Positions 35,298 through 47,300 of a stretch of 64,000 nucleotides of DNA are shown in pieces. The stretch lies in assembly GCA_036345935.2 (NCBI GenBank), contig JADWOT020000004.1, positions 8,514,734-8,578,733 of the forward strand, in the 5' to 3' direction. Within the stretch, counting starts at the first letter, position 1. Every line of letters begins with the position of its first letter. The notes below the pieces were generated by a model. The model was not told the origin of the DNA. It did not search any database and saw only the letters and a program-made list of their open reading frames with translations. The position numbers were made by a program, and so were the translations under genes. Origin of the DNA: Taenia hydatigena (Eukaryota; Platyhelminthes; Cestoda; Cyclophyllidea; Taeniidae).

Positions 35298-38077
35298 ATG
35301 CTTATACATTTCTTGACGTGGTGATTCTTACAAATAAGTAATTTCCGAGAGCCGTAGAATCAGTTCGTTTTCTCAATATCCAAATATCCATGAAAAACCG
35401 GATATCCTTTCTATTTCAAAGATGGCGAACGCCTTTTTCCATGCATAGGACAAAGTTGAGTGTCTTAACTGCTTGCATCGTCCCGTGTATCCGGATGCAT
35501 TGTAGACTATGTGCATATGCACAAACGCTGATTACTTGTGCAGAATTTACATTATATCACCCAACCTCAATTGGCGACAAATGTACACGCTGTTCAAAGC
35601 TTACCTTTTAAGAACCGTTTTGAGATTAGCCATTCCTTGCTGATTAAATCAATCCCCGTGAAGTGCAATGTGACCAATCAGCTTCCAACTCTCCAACATT
35701 CGGTCTCAGGTCTACCAAGCTTGGTCGGTTCTTCTGCAAGCAATTTTCACGCCTTAGCATCTTGTCATATCTGTTCAACTCGCAACACAGAGGGATGGTC
35801 ACAACTGGTCAAAGACATATAAACTACACCCCACGTGTTTCGTCCATCCTCGGCGCAATGGCTTCGTAAAGGAAGAAGGAAGACACGGTAATCAGTGCGT
35901 ATCCTACGCATCATCACTTTAATGAAATCCTTGAGTAGAGGACAAGAGGGACAAGAGGAAGAAAATGGCTCGGAAATTGCAGTGCAAGTCGAGAAAGCTG
36001 GTATTTTTTTAGTAAGCTTTGCTTAGGTGTCTACTTCAAGTTTTGATCAATTATGTGACTATCGCTTCCCTGCACAACAGTTACGTGAAAGGATGAGGTC
36101 ATGCCTAGTCAGTGCTTGTAATAAACTTCAAACACATCGCAAGCGCTTTGTGAGTTCTTGTGTATTTGCTTTGTTCTCCACCGAAACTTATTGCTACGAA
36201 CGTGCAATGTGTCCCGGGTGGTGCAGATCCGGCGCCTTGCGCCGAAGACGCTTCTTTAGTCACCCGCAAAGTAGGTCCTCTTCACTTTCAAGATGCGTTT
36301 GTAAGCATGTTTACGTATGATGCGTGCACAGATGCGGATGCTTATTTGTAGAGCTTTCACAAATTTTTGGTGAAATTATGCGCTGATCGTCTAACTCAGA
36401 CAATGACGAATTTGATGCATTCTGTGGATGAGCATCGCCTCTTAATAACATGGTGGTCTGTGCTATCGCGGCATCAACGCAGCGCTTGTTAAAGCCCATT
36501 TTAAGTATTAAGTGTAAAAAAGGTAAAATGTCAAGCCAGATAGCTCCTGCATTAATTCTGAGGAGTTTTCAAGTCAGATAGTGATAAAGTGGATTCGGTC
36601 GATATAAGAGGACCTCATGTTAGCGGCAAAGAATTAAGAGAATCTCGGCAGCAACACGGGGTTCATTTGCTGCATTTAGATTTGGCATCCTTCAGAATGA
36701 GAACTATTTGGCTTGATGTGTCTTATGGCAACATTTGACCAACAGGGTTTAGTCAGTGTGTGGACCTCTTGTAAAAATCAATGGACTCTGCTATGGGTGG
36801 CCTGTATCGCTGTGACAATGTGAAGATTTGGAGGCACTGCTACTTCTCGATCGCCAATCGCAGAACCATCGCATATTGAGTTCGTCGTCTAATTCATGGC
36901 TTGTTGTTTGTAGTGCGTCGCTCTGACTGATAAACGTCTTTGCCCAGCATCTGCACAGTCAACATGGATTGGTGGCGAAGCGAAAGACGAATCGCCTTCG
37001 CCTTTCTGAAAAAGTTCTGTTAGTTCTGTGTGCCGTGTGCGTCTAAATCTGAGTTGAGAGAAGTGAAGGCAAGGCTGGAGAAGGACCATCGTAGGTAGTT
37101 TTGCACATGCTCCTGAATCCCTTCACCTCCTCAGCAATGCTTTCGAGTGAAGTGTGCACAAAAAAATTCGTGTGGAAGGGATGTGAGTTCCAATCAAGCA
37201 AAACACTTAAAGAACTACCCATAGATCACCTTGATAGGTGAAATACACTCGAGCACTAGTTGTGTCAATGCTGGAACGACGACACACGTAAATGAGGTTG
37301 GTGAGAAGATCAGAGTGAGCAGGAAGATAGGAGAAGATGATGGCTAAACTTACCCCGTTGGCTCTTTGATGTGTTTTGAACGACAAAGTGAGAGGTTGGG
37401 GGTTATTAAGAGATTAGGAAGGAGGTGGAGGTTATTATCACAGACATGTACAACTTTCTGCACCTTTATAGTTTTGTCCCTTCCGATACACATTTCTGAG
37501 TGTCAAAAGATAAGCCGACATCTTCAACAGTCTTAAAGAAGCTTACAATCATAGACTATGCAGCATATGTGATTCAGAATGTCATACAGTGAGATATGAT
37601 TGCTGGCAACATGATGTTACACAGCATGGACTCGATTCGCCTGACACATTTGGCCTTTGGCTGACTTATCGGCACCTGAAACAGCGTACAGTTCTGTGTT
37701 GCACAGCGTTAATCTCAGTTATTCTTCCATCCGCCTCTATGCTTAAACACTGCACATCAATCTCATTTTATTGGTGACACATGAGGGCACACTGCGATAC
37801 ATAAAGCTTCGCCACATGCCGAACTCCAATGGCAAATCCTTGTGTTCTTATTTTTGCAGATGAGGATGTTCCATAGGATTTACGAATGAAACTTACTAAC
37901 TAAAATGCAGTGAATGTGTCGTGGGATGCGTAGCTTAAACCTATCGACACCACTGGTTACTGTGTCTTTTTGCGGTGAGATGGTTAGAAAAACGGCAGCG
38001 TCAACACCCACCTAAATAAAAGTTGCGTCTTTGCAGTCTTAATGCCATTAAAACAGTTTCTGTCACCTTTGCTGCGT
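35298..38077 (+). repeat. 2.8-kb direct repeat, copy 2
   Basis: Same-strand copy of 23130-25956, shorter by 45 bases after about 37107. The missing segment in copy 1 ends in CACA, which also precedes it, so a four-base microhomology deletion explains the difference. The last 470 bases are diverged (for example near 37613, 37714, 37745, 37874 and 38060). Confidence 0.92.
36027..36320 (+). CDS. second copy of the gag-like open frame
   Basis: Identical to 23859-24152, within the identical part of the direct repeat. Same weak assignment. Confidence 0.18.
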   Translation: MSTSSFDQLCDYRFPAQQLRERMRSCLVSACNKLQTHRKRFVSSCVFALFSTETYCYERAMCPGWCRSGALRRRRFFSHPQSRSSSLSRCVCKHVYV

Positions 38078-38465
38078 CCAATCAGCAGGCTGGTTCGGAA
38101 ATGTCTGCAGACATTGTTAAATATAGCAACATGGTAAGCGCTATTGCACCATGCTCGACAGAAGGCAAGTCATCTCTACATAGCAAATGCTAAAGCATTA
38201 ACAAAATGGCCCCTTTTAACAGGCATTAGTCCACAACTGAATCCTCTTGAATTCACTCAAATGATTCGACCGCAGAGATTAAGACAGGTGCGCTTAGTGA
38301 GGCAGGCCTGATCGTCCTGTCATGCACAATTAGCAATTAATTAGCATTTGGGTAATGAAAGGTGTGATAGGCGAAACTTGTTATTTTGAACAGAAGGGAA
38401 AATTTGGACTGCAACCTCCACAATAAGTCCATCGCATGCGTCAAATCCATTGATGACGTCATCAG

Positions 38466-38577
38466 GAGGGACTGTCTCAGCGTTCGCAACTACCATCACT
38501 GACGGATCCACCTACACTCTATTGGACAACGCAACCCTTCTCGCCTCCATGATCCTAATGCTGTCGTCAGCCTTAAT
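38466..38577 (+). CDS. candidate exon with a membrane segment
   Basis: Bounded by CATCAG and a consensus donor (TTAAT|GTGAGT). It holds 36 codons in phase, reading T-V-S-A-F-A-T-T-I-T-D-G-S-T-Y-T-L-L-D and then the hydrophobic A-T-L-L-A-S-M-I-L-M-L-S-S-A-L, which would suit a transmembrane helix near the end of an ectodomain. It lies 390 bases after the direct-repeat copy. The phase does not join directly with the frame at 38978, so the relation is unproven. Confidence 0.28.
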
Positions 38578-38676
38578 GTGAGTCTGTGCAAACTTTCGAA
38601 TATTATAACTCAAAACTCGTGTTTGTCAGACACGCTGTTTTCCATTGCAGGCTTTACTAATCCAGGCAATGATTAA

Positions 38677-38997
38677 GCTGACAGTCTTCCCTCCTTATTT
38701 AGAAATAAAGAGACAAATAATGGTAAACTACTTTATCACGACAAATACACCTATTGTCGTTCCGGTCGCCTCTCATTAATGCACAAACGGGTCCTCTCTG
38801 TTGATGCACGATACGCAAAATACAGAAATACGAACAGATTTATTGAAAAGGATGCTGGAAATTATTGTGTGTTGATACATCCTTCAATTCAGAGAGACGT
38901 TCCTGTTCAGTTTTCCATGGGTGCTGATTCGCCTCCACTACTTTCCTCTGCTCTTAATTGTCTGACTACTTCGTTAGCTGTACTCGAGACGCAATAG
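38677..38997 (+). CDS. candidate exon with an Ig-like D-A-G-N-Y-C motif
   Basis: An open frame of 106 codons follows a TAA at 38674. It reads K-R-V-L-S-V-D-A-R-Y and then I-E-K-D-A-G-N-Y-C-V-L-I-H-P (motif at 38851-38868). D-x-G-x-Y-x-C marks strand F of immunoglobulin domains, and an R-Y/R-F strand normally precedes it by about 20 residues. Here the distance is about 13, so part of the fold is missing or the exon is shorter than drawn. The usual Trp of strand C is not seen. It could be half an Ig exon of an adhesion protein or a decayed copy. Confidence 0.27.
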   Translation, partial: ADSLPSLFRNKETNNGKLLYHDKYTYCRSGRLSLMHKRVLSVDARYAKYRNTNRFIEKDAGNYCVLIHPSIQRDVPVQFSMGADSPPLLSSALNCLTTSLAVLETQ

Positions 38998-39163
38998 CCG
39001 TCACTTCAAGTCCATTGTTAATCAGTTACTAGTAGGTACACGTGACATGGCTGATCGAGTGACTGGCATGTATCCACGAACGGACCCAGACTCAGATCTA
39101 AACCCGACAGGCACTCAAGCCCAGCATTTTACTATGCAACAGCCAGATGGACACGTAGATTGA
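38978..39163 (+). CDS. candidate 3'-terminal exon, cytoplasmic-tail-like
   Basis: A long pyrimidine-rich stretch with ACTTCGTTAG precedes 61 open codons and TGA, starting exactly in phase 0. The reading L-Y-S-R-R-N-S-R-H-F-K-S-I-V-N-Q is basic, as expected just inside a membrane. It continues D-M-A-D-R-V-T-G-M-Y-P-R-T-D-P-D-S-D and is polar to the end. AATAAA occurs about 165 bases downstream. It overlaps the end of the Ig-like frame, which would therefore have to splice out earlier. No family recognised. Confidence 0.3.
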   Translation: MYSRRNSRHFKSIVNQLLVGTRDMADRVTGMYPRTDPDSDLNPTGTQAQHFTMQQPDGHVD

Positions 39164-42100
39164 CTTGGATCTGCAGTCCATTTTACACCAACTAGAAACG
39201 CTTTTAGAATCCACGCTGAATCACAAATGACGTAAGGTTAATTACTAATGGAATGAAATTAGCCCTTTAGAGAACGAATTCATTCATTCAACACCGTTTC
39301 AACAGCATTTGTTCTAGGAATGGATGAATAAATGCGATGTTTTGGGTCAAATATTATATAAAAGTTTTTGGTATCGTCTTGGCCCACCTATTTGACGTCA
39401 CTTGGACGAAACGTGAATTTGCATTTTCTTTCTTACGTATGCAGATGTGCGTCTTCATTAGTGTGATGTTAAGTTTGGCATTGTTCTCCTCCTGCCTAAA
39501 ATCTCAATCGTAACGAGTGTTTAATTGGCTTGAACATTCCAAGTTGAGCCAAGCTAATCTTTAGGTTAATGCCTGTTCTATCCCGCTGACGCTAAGGCTT
39601 TACCTGTTGCCTGTTAAACAGAGTCTAGACGAAGTTTGATAGCGAAAAGGACCAACCCCTCAAGTGCCTCCCCCAATGCTATTACTCTAAAAAAATGATA
39701 GTTACCAATTTTATGGCATCGGACAACTCTGTGCATAGCTAGCAATTTTTGAAGATTTAACGACCAAAATAGGAATGAGCCGCCTGCTGCATAAAAAGGA
39801 ATGCATGATAAAACGGTGGGGTATTTTCGCACCTCTCTGGATGAGGAAGGTTTGTTGGGTACTCATTATGTCCGCGTTTCTTCAACCGGCATGGGTGATT
39901 TAAAGTTTCATTCCAAATTCACTAGGCTTTACGCGAAATATAACGATTATTGAAACCTGAGCAGAATAAAATCTCGTCAAAAAACGCATAAAGCGAACGC
40001 TCAGGGTCCGCAAAACAAGATTTTTAGCATGGGAAAACCAAGACAAGCCGCCAAGATGCAAGGGAGGCTTGTATAGCTTATCTATTTCAGTGCTTTAAGC
40101 ATTCGACCTACAAAGTGGGGCAGTCAAAGTGTAAAATTTTTCCAGTTTGCCTTTTAATCATGTCGAGAAACACAGTTGAGGACTCTTGGCAAGGGCCTCA
40201 AGATGTCTCAAATCTAGTCTATTTCATTTGATCAAATTCGGAGCAGCGGATGAATGAACACACCATTGCGCTCATGTCAACGAAGCTAGCAAAGGCTGGC
40301 AAGTGCTGGTGGACAAATCTGCTTTATTAAGTCATCCGTTGATGCTGGATAGCAACCTTACATAGGAGGCTGATCGAATTAAAGGCTTGAGTAAGTCCCG
40401 ATGATCGAAATTTGCTGACCAAGATTTCAGCACACCACTCTGAAGCTGAATGTTTGAGTTACTCCGTCTAACTAGGCACTAGGTGCATCAAGAGACGTAG
40501 AATAAAATCATGTCTTTCGCCAATGCCTCGGACCTTTTCTTTGTTGACACGCGTGCTAATAGAGCAGTAGCACGTGCAGCTAGTCGCGTGGCACTCCGTT
40601 TTGTCCTTTAGATTTCCTATGGAGATTCGCACAACGATGTAGTGCCAGTTAAGACTGAAATACTTCTCGTCCCAAAAGTATCGCGATTAAGTAGGTGGGG
40701 TTAAGATACCTTCCAAGTCTTGAGTCACACTGTACCTCTACGAAGTCAGGCCTTATTCTTAGCGAGATCGTGTTGTTTGAATAAAAGCATTTTGAACAGC
40801 GTTGTACGGAGCTTACTTACACCTACTTTCTATGACTCCACGGGCGTGATAACCATGTGGTTTACGTAATTGAGGACACAGCGTTATGAAGTCGGTCGTG
40901 TTTGTGCCATTTCGGACAATTAGTGCGCCAGCATTCAGGATCGGCCCGTGACTTATTAACATCCACTTACGTTTTGAAATCTCAGAGGCCCTTTCTCGGC
41001 CAGCCTTGTCTGATTAGTTGATAAAATTATGCGGATAGATAAGCTGTCGTGAGCGGAGGCACCCTCAACCACCACCCTCTGTTGCCGTTGCAAAGTATAC
41101 ATAGCCCTAAGCAAATTTAATTGACATGGCCTTCCTCTTGTAGAGGACTTAATATTCAAAAGCATCAAGCAAACCAACAGCACGTTCTAAGGCTAATGAA
41201 GAGGATTATCCTGATAACTAGGACTCATCGAATTAGCCTAGCATGTATTTTGCAGTAAGCTCTATTTGGTGAGAAAACTTGGGCAAACGAGAGCAGAAGA
41301 GTAAACATCGAGAGATTTAAAGAATGCGATACTTTAGTGTGTTTGTGTTCACCAACTGGGGTGTTTTAAGCCGGAATCTACGATTTTAAATCTAACGTGA
41401 AATCAAACAGCGTTTTAGGGCAATTCCTGTGGTTGGCTGATCGTTTGGGAAATCTTTAGGTTAAATAAGCAGGTAAGTTGTTTAAAAAGTGAGCTCAAAT
41501 TCTTTACGAACTGCACTGAAGTTCACCTACTCTCAAGTTGATGACACAAAGGTTCTGCGATGCACCGAGCAAATTAGACAACGCACAGACAGATCAGCTA
41601 AAAGGTGCCAAGCATGTGTGAAATGAGATGGTGAAGTGATAAGACAAAATGGCTGATAAAACCAGGATTGAACCTTTTGATCACTTGCAGCCCAAGTGTT
41701 CGTCGCTCAGATCAAACCATACATATCTATGCACACTGGCATTGACATAAATGTGCAAGCATTTGTTTACTTTGATATGGATAGAAATGGGAAATCGTGC
41801 CTTAGAATGGACAAAACCTGCTATTTTGGTCACGAAGCATGTGTACTTGTTATAAAGTGATGGTTTTGAACACCTTATAAAATGTTGCGCATTTGTGGAA
41901 GGCCACCTTGGTAAATAGCACGTCGTGTTGGGCGAGATCTCGCAAAAGAGCTTGTAGCGCCCACGGTGGTTCAGGTGTAGATGCTTGGTAGTTGCATATT
42001 TGGCCACATCTTTGAGCAGCATAAGCATGCGTTAGAGTTTATTGTACACCACTTCCACCTTCGTTTTGCTCCGAATGATGAGCTACATCTGAATATAGTC

Positions 42101-42543
42101 TACCAAGTGCACGGCGAGAAGCTATTTGTCACCGAAGATTTTTAGTGTATTAGGCATTTTAGAGGGTAAAACATTGCTATCTTATTATAGAGAACACAAC
42201 CATGATACGAAAGGTAACGAGCCATCTGATCTAGATAATCCAAAATCAGAAGTTCATTATATATAGGGTTAGTAATGCTGATGTTTTATCACTTGTCATT
42301 ACTGCCCAGCACTGCTTTGCGTCAAGCACAGACAATATTTCGTAAGGCGATTTTGAATAGTTGGCTGGTTGTTGCTGCTTTCTTTAATAGCCATTTGAAC
42401 AGACATTATGCGCTGTTAGGGTGGATGTTCCAAGGATTCAAGGAAACATCGATTCTTGAATTTACGCATCCACATTGATTGTTATGAAAAGAAGATTTGC
42501 TAACTAAACTTGTCTCCTTGTAGCCACTAATGGATTTAGACAC
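39164..42543. other. no supported gene
   Basis: AT-rich sequence. The 115-codon minus frame at 41681-42028 has an unremarkable composition and no splice support. Confidence 0.4.
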
Positions 42544-42765
42544 GTCACAGATTGAACTGATTGCATCGGTTGCGTGCAAGAGACTTTTAAACGGTAGGCA
42601 GGAACCGTTATCAGAAAAACACGGAATGGTTAATGGGTACCTTTAGGCAGAGCACTACTGATGGGCGAAACGTGGGCACTTGCAGCTTGAGTGTAATGAT
42701 AGTCCCAGCAAATCACAAACTTCAAAGAGCTGGACTGTCCAAACGCACCATTGCAGAACTTATAT
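42544..42765 (+). repeat. old dispersed repeat, copy a
   Basis: About 220 bases matching the reverse complement of 56690-56935 at roughly 75-80 percent identity by eye. Shared words include CAGATTGAACTGA and TTGCGTGCAA. It is much older than the other duplications. No coding content or terminal structure seen, probably a fragment of an interspersed element. Confidence 0.65.
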
Positions 42766-42987
42766 AGATCAATCATCCACGCTAAGCCACTTTTAAACAG
42801 TAAGATGGCCCTTCTATCAGTGTGACTGCCTAATTATTTAGCGGCACAGATATGGTCATGGAAACAGCTTAATTTTATTTTGCCGTTTGCATCGTTTAGG
42901 GAGCTCTATGCCTCAAAATTACGTCAAATTAATTTGACTGTTATCATCTCATCCTGCCAAGTAGTTACGCCCTTCTGTGGTGACTTT

Positions 42988-43230
42988 TATCCCAAATTTG
43001 ACTCCTATATGGTGGATCTAGCTAAAGGGAGCCTCCGCAACGTGGTCATCAGTCTGGTGCCACACGTGCCCATCGAGAAGATGCAATCTCAAATCTGTCA
43101 AGATGCAAGACATCGAGTCGCGGGGTATGCTGATGTGCGCCGATGACGCCAATGATTGAGTGGAACCTCTATGTACTGAGAGTCCGATCAAACCATCGCT
43201 GAGTGACAGTCTACCTACAGGACTATCCTG
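42988..43230 (+). pseudogene. tyrosyl-tRNA synthetase C-terminal (EMAP-II-like) domain, broken
   Basis: Two + frames in succession match the EMAP-II-like tRNA-binding domain that follows the catalytic core of animal tyrosyl-tRNA synthetase and is shared with AIMP1. Frame one reads L-R-N-V-V-I-S-L-V-P-H-V-P-I-E-K-M-Q to about 43083. Frame two, starting at 43082, reads C-N-L-K-S-V-K-M-Q-D-I-E-S-R-G-M-L-M-C-A, then a TGA at 43157-43159, then V-E-P-L. The family has a contiguous ...EKMQ(about eight residues)CNLK...ESxGMLxCA...VEPL. Here the residues between Q and C-N-L-K are missing at a shared TGCAA, so a deletion of about 25 bases probably caused the frameshift. The catalytic core and the C-terminal part of the domain are absent. 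Whether this was a retrocopy or a duplicated exon cannot be told. Confidence 0.8.
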
Positions 43231-45092
43231 GTGAGTTGATATTTACACTCTTTTGGCTTTGGAGGCTCGCTAATTGCACCGGCACTCATCTTCAGCTAAT
43301 GGCGCGGATTTCAAAGATGCCTTGAAACATTGTAAAAGTTTGAGTGGACACTCTGACTGCTCTTTGTCTAGTAAACATGATTCACAATGAGTCTATTGAA
43401 GCTCTTAAGACCGATTGCGTAGATGAGGTAGTGAAAGATTAGTTTTCTGAATGCTCTTGGTGCTTTTGGGCCTGAGAATGGGATGCTTTAGATATTGCCA
43501 TTGGGAGAAAGGCTATGTGGATACTTCACCATTGATTTTATTCTAAGACTCGTGGAACTCCTGCATGTCCAAAGTAAAAATGATCGGTAGTTGCTGTGCG
43601 TGTTCCAGAAAAACCCCATATTTGTTCCGCCACCTTACTTATTTTCTTTTTGCTGCTATTTAGCGATTCGGAATTTAGATTTTTAAAAGCTTCGTTTTGT
43701 GGAGGATTAGAGGTGCGCAGGTTTTGTCATCAACGATTGTGCATGTGCGTGGGAATATTTGCAGTAATATTTCCAAACAAAAATTGTGAAATACATTCAC
43801 ATGACTTATAAGAGCATTTAGAGAGCATGGCACGCAAGTAAGAACCCACTTTTGACTGATGGACACGTGGAGTGGTCCATCCATTCTCGTATACCTATAG
43901 CATTTGTATCAGCGCTGGTGTCGTGAACACTTACATATTAAGTTCATTTGTAGGTAATATTTACTAATCGGGAGAACTAAAAATAGCGCGAGTTTCTAAA
44001 CGATATAAAATGTTTAAGACTAAGGCAGGAAGAAGGAAGCTTTTGGAACGTTTACTAATTTGAGTGAAGTGCTCTGCCTAATCACTATTGTTATTCGTGC
44101 ATTCAGACTCGAGACTCCAACGTCTTTCGATGATTCTCACCTCATGACAGTTCACCTTCACTGTACTCAATCACTCCATCATAATCAAAAACACGCAATT
44201 ATGACATTTGTGACAATTGTGCATCCGCATGCCTACAAAGCAGGCGTTGCTATCTTCCATTCCATAATTTTAAATGCTTTCGCTCGACGTCGAATCTATG
44301 ATGAATTGAACACTCCTCCATGCATACCTGCCTAAGGGGGCAATGCTGACGTACATGATGCGAAACAGGCGTTCCTTCATTCATTCATGCATACATCCCT
44401 CACATGGCTAGGTCCTGGGTTAATGATAGCTGCCATCGTCCTTCTCCTTTCCCAAAAACCTGTACTATGCCGAACTTGAACACAATTTCGCTTTTTACCT
44501 TTCCTGTTATGTGCCTTGTTACATTCACAATAGCTATACCTAAATATTTTTCAATATCTCATCATATCCATTTTATTTACTTCATTACGAATCCTGCAAA
44601 CCCAGTCCATTTCTTCTCGTTCCTCTTTCTTCTCTGGGCTTAGTTAAAGCACGTTTTGATACGATCAACGCATTTAACCACTTATAGTTAGTTAAGCCTG
44701 GTGGCATTTGTCCAAGATGTATGCTGAAAACGGGGCTAACGACCGTTCATTTACTTCATTTGAGCATTTACTTAGGTCACTTATTAATTATAGGTAGCAT
44801 GTTCGCCACGGGGAATTCAATGTAATGCTTGGCAAAACTATTTATGTTTGATTTAGATTGAAACTCAAAGATCCTCTAATTCATTTTAGACCTTCGTGAA
44901 GGATGTCAAACTCAAGAACTGTGGCTTGGAGCACCACGAAACAAAGTAAATTACCTTATGTAGGTGTCCTGGCCCATGCCCTTCTTTAATGACGTCTCCT
45001 CTACTATCGGCTTCTTTTCTTTTGATGAAAGTAACTCGTTAGATTGTATATATTTTATGTACACACTACTTTAATTTTTCTCTTTTGCTTAG
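43231..45092. other. no supported gene
   Basis: Short open frames only. An ATTC/ATGC run lies at about 44373-44395 and a pyrimidine-rich part at 44430-44640. Confidence 0.4.
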
Positions 45093-45360
45093 CAAAATGA
45101 CCAGCAGAGATTCATACATTCGAAACATTTACTTACCTAAGCCACTGGCTGATTCATATCAAAGTGTGATCAAGCCGACAGTTACTCTTGTGTTCTCCAC
45201 AACTCCTCCGTCTTCAGCTCCAGCTACTTAATTACGGTCTGATTTTGCTGTCGCGATGATGTATGAGTGCACTAAGACCAACATCGTCAGACAGAGGTTT
45301 CAGCCCATGTTGGAAGTCTATGCCGCCCTGCATAAGATAGCTCGGGTTCTTTTACTTTGA
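45093..45360 (+). CDS. candidate exon, one in-frame stop
   Basis: An excellent acceptor (T-rich run ending TTGCTTAG) precedes a + frame beginning K-M-T-S-R-D-S-Y-I-R-N-I-Y-L-P-K-P-L. It runs to TAA at 45229-45231 and then, in the same frame, reads L-R-S-D-F-A-V-A-M-M-Y-E-C-T-K-T and L-E-V-Y-A-A-L-H-K-I-A-R-V-L to a TGA at 45358. Either the first TAA ends a real last exon, or the whole is a longer exon with one nonsense change. No family recognised. Confidence 0.27.
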
Positions 45361-47150
45361 TCGCTTTTTAGACAATGAAATTGCCTTTAAACCTCCAATG
45401 CTGTGAATGAGAACCTACCTCCTGCAATTACACTGGGCTCGAACCCATTCATCGAAAAGGCGCGGTGGACATTGCCTCAGCCATTCACACGGCGCAGCTC
45501 CTTCCCCATGAAAACGCGAACGGACCCACTTGTAATCAACTGCCTTTTCTCCCTGTAGCTGTTATGACGATCAGCTGATGTCCTAGTGTCAAGGTTCTTC
45601 CATAATTCCATTACATTCAGCAGCCAGGATCGCCCTTACTTACTCAGTTCTCATGCTCCATAAATTGCAAGTATTGCTAGGAATACAGTTAGCATTATAG
45701 TGGGTAGGAGGTAAGCAAGCGGCGGTAATTAACCAACCAAAACACCAGCAGCAGTCGCCTTTGTGATCAAATACATAAACATCTTGGGAAAATATAACGG
45801 GGTTATCGGACCTTGTCCAATCTATTATTCATAGTGGGGTAGATACAAAAGACTGCGCTTAATGCTGGGTTAGTGATATCGGTGATGCCACTGAAACCTT
45901 TGAATTTAAAACTAAAGGCGCTCACTCTCACAACAACTTGCCTATTTACAATATTTCATTAGCACAGGTAGCGCAGAAATGCAGGTTTGTGATGGCTTCA
46001 TTGCTAAACGTGTCTGTCGAAATAATCACGCATAGCACTTGGCTTTAAACACGCTGGGGAAATTCAACTGGCCATGGAGAGATTATTGGGTAGCTAGGGT
46101 GTATGTGGCGAATCACACGCTTCGGGCGCACTCACCGCTGGTAGTCTATAATGTTCCTTCTAGCCGAACTCATTTGGTATGTTAATATTTACAAATGCTG
46201 CTTCTACATGAAATTAATCTAAGCTTCCGTGAAAATAACGGGTATTTATGTAAGCATCGTCCGAAACTTTTACCTTGATATCAAATTGAGTGCAGGTCTA
46301 CAAAATAATAGGCTGCATACCTTCTGGTACTGAGCTCTGGTTCATTGCGGTAGTTACCGTAAGCGGTTCATGCCTTGGGCCTCTAGAATGCTCTCTCTGT
46401 CCGGTGGAGCTTTGGTATGGTGGTAGAAGTGGTCTCTTCATCATTACGAGTAAAACCCGAAGGTGAGTTGTATTTTGTTCATGTTTTAAGATTGGGAAGT
46501 CTCAAGAAGTCCTATCTCATTTTATTTTCATTGGATATACAGAAAAGCAAGCTTCTGTTAGGTCACATCCTTAGACTAAAGTGGCGGGCGTAATTGTCAT
46601 CTACATTTTTAAGGAGTGATAAAATGCGAGCATTCCATAGTTGAATTATAAGAAGGTGTTACTGAATTGACTCTCAAATAGATTCGCTTTTATTCTGCAC
46701 TCGGTCTCCATTCTCTAATGTGTGATGGCAAATCTGATCAGCAAGTCCTACTCGTGGCTGCGCAGCTACACATGAAGCATGTTTGTGCACGCTTATGCAA
46801 AAATATTACAACATACTCGCGTGTCCTACGCCTCTTCCACAAAAACTAGCAGTACGTATGTCCTTGTTGATTCCCTCCCTTATCGCCGTGTGTCCCATTT
46901 CAACTTCATGTGCTTGCACCCACAAGCTCTGTAAAACATCATAACGTTAAGGAAGTGGCAAGTAATAGCACCGAAGACTTATTAACTAGTCCGATTTTTA
47001 CAAAACTAATCTGGAGAAAAGTTTGTGCAGCTTATGCTACATATGCTAAAAATCTTCAGTCTTATGCGGTGGTTTCACCTCACTCTGTGATTAGAAGTAA
47101 AAAATGCCTGTCTTTTACTTTAAGCGGGATAAGATGCTGTGAATTTTTGG
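45361..47150. other. no supported gene
   Basis: Stops in all frames in most of the stretch. The 128-codon frame that begins at 46910 is open in company with two other frames at its 3' end, so it is not clearly the coding one. Confidence 0.35.
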
Positions 47151-47300
47151 GAGGTGGAGGACTCTCTAATGCACTCTACCAAAGAAAATACAACATCTCC
47201 TCATGTTCTCGCCATGCCTCGAGACAACCATTCTCCTTCACCGGTCCCCATGTCCACTGGAAGGAAAAGGCCACCACTATTACGCACTACCAATAAATAG
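47151..47300 (+). CDS. candidate exon, polar Pro/Ser-rich
   Basis: The frame reads E-V-E-D-S-L-M-H-S-T-K-E-N-T-T-S-P-H-V-L and then R-D-N-H-S-P-S-P-V-P-M-S-T-G-R-K-R-P, ending with TAG at 47298-47300, immediately followed by GTAAGC. Good acceptors lie just upstream (a pyrimidine run near 47110-47130). Two other frames are open here too, and one would use the GTAAGC donor instead of the stop. It could be an intrinsically disordered region of an unknown protein. Confidence 0.22.
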   Translation, partial: EVEDSLMHSTKENTTSPHVLAMPRDNHSPSPVPMSTGRKRPPLLRTTNK

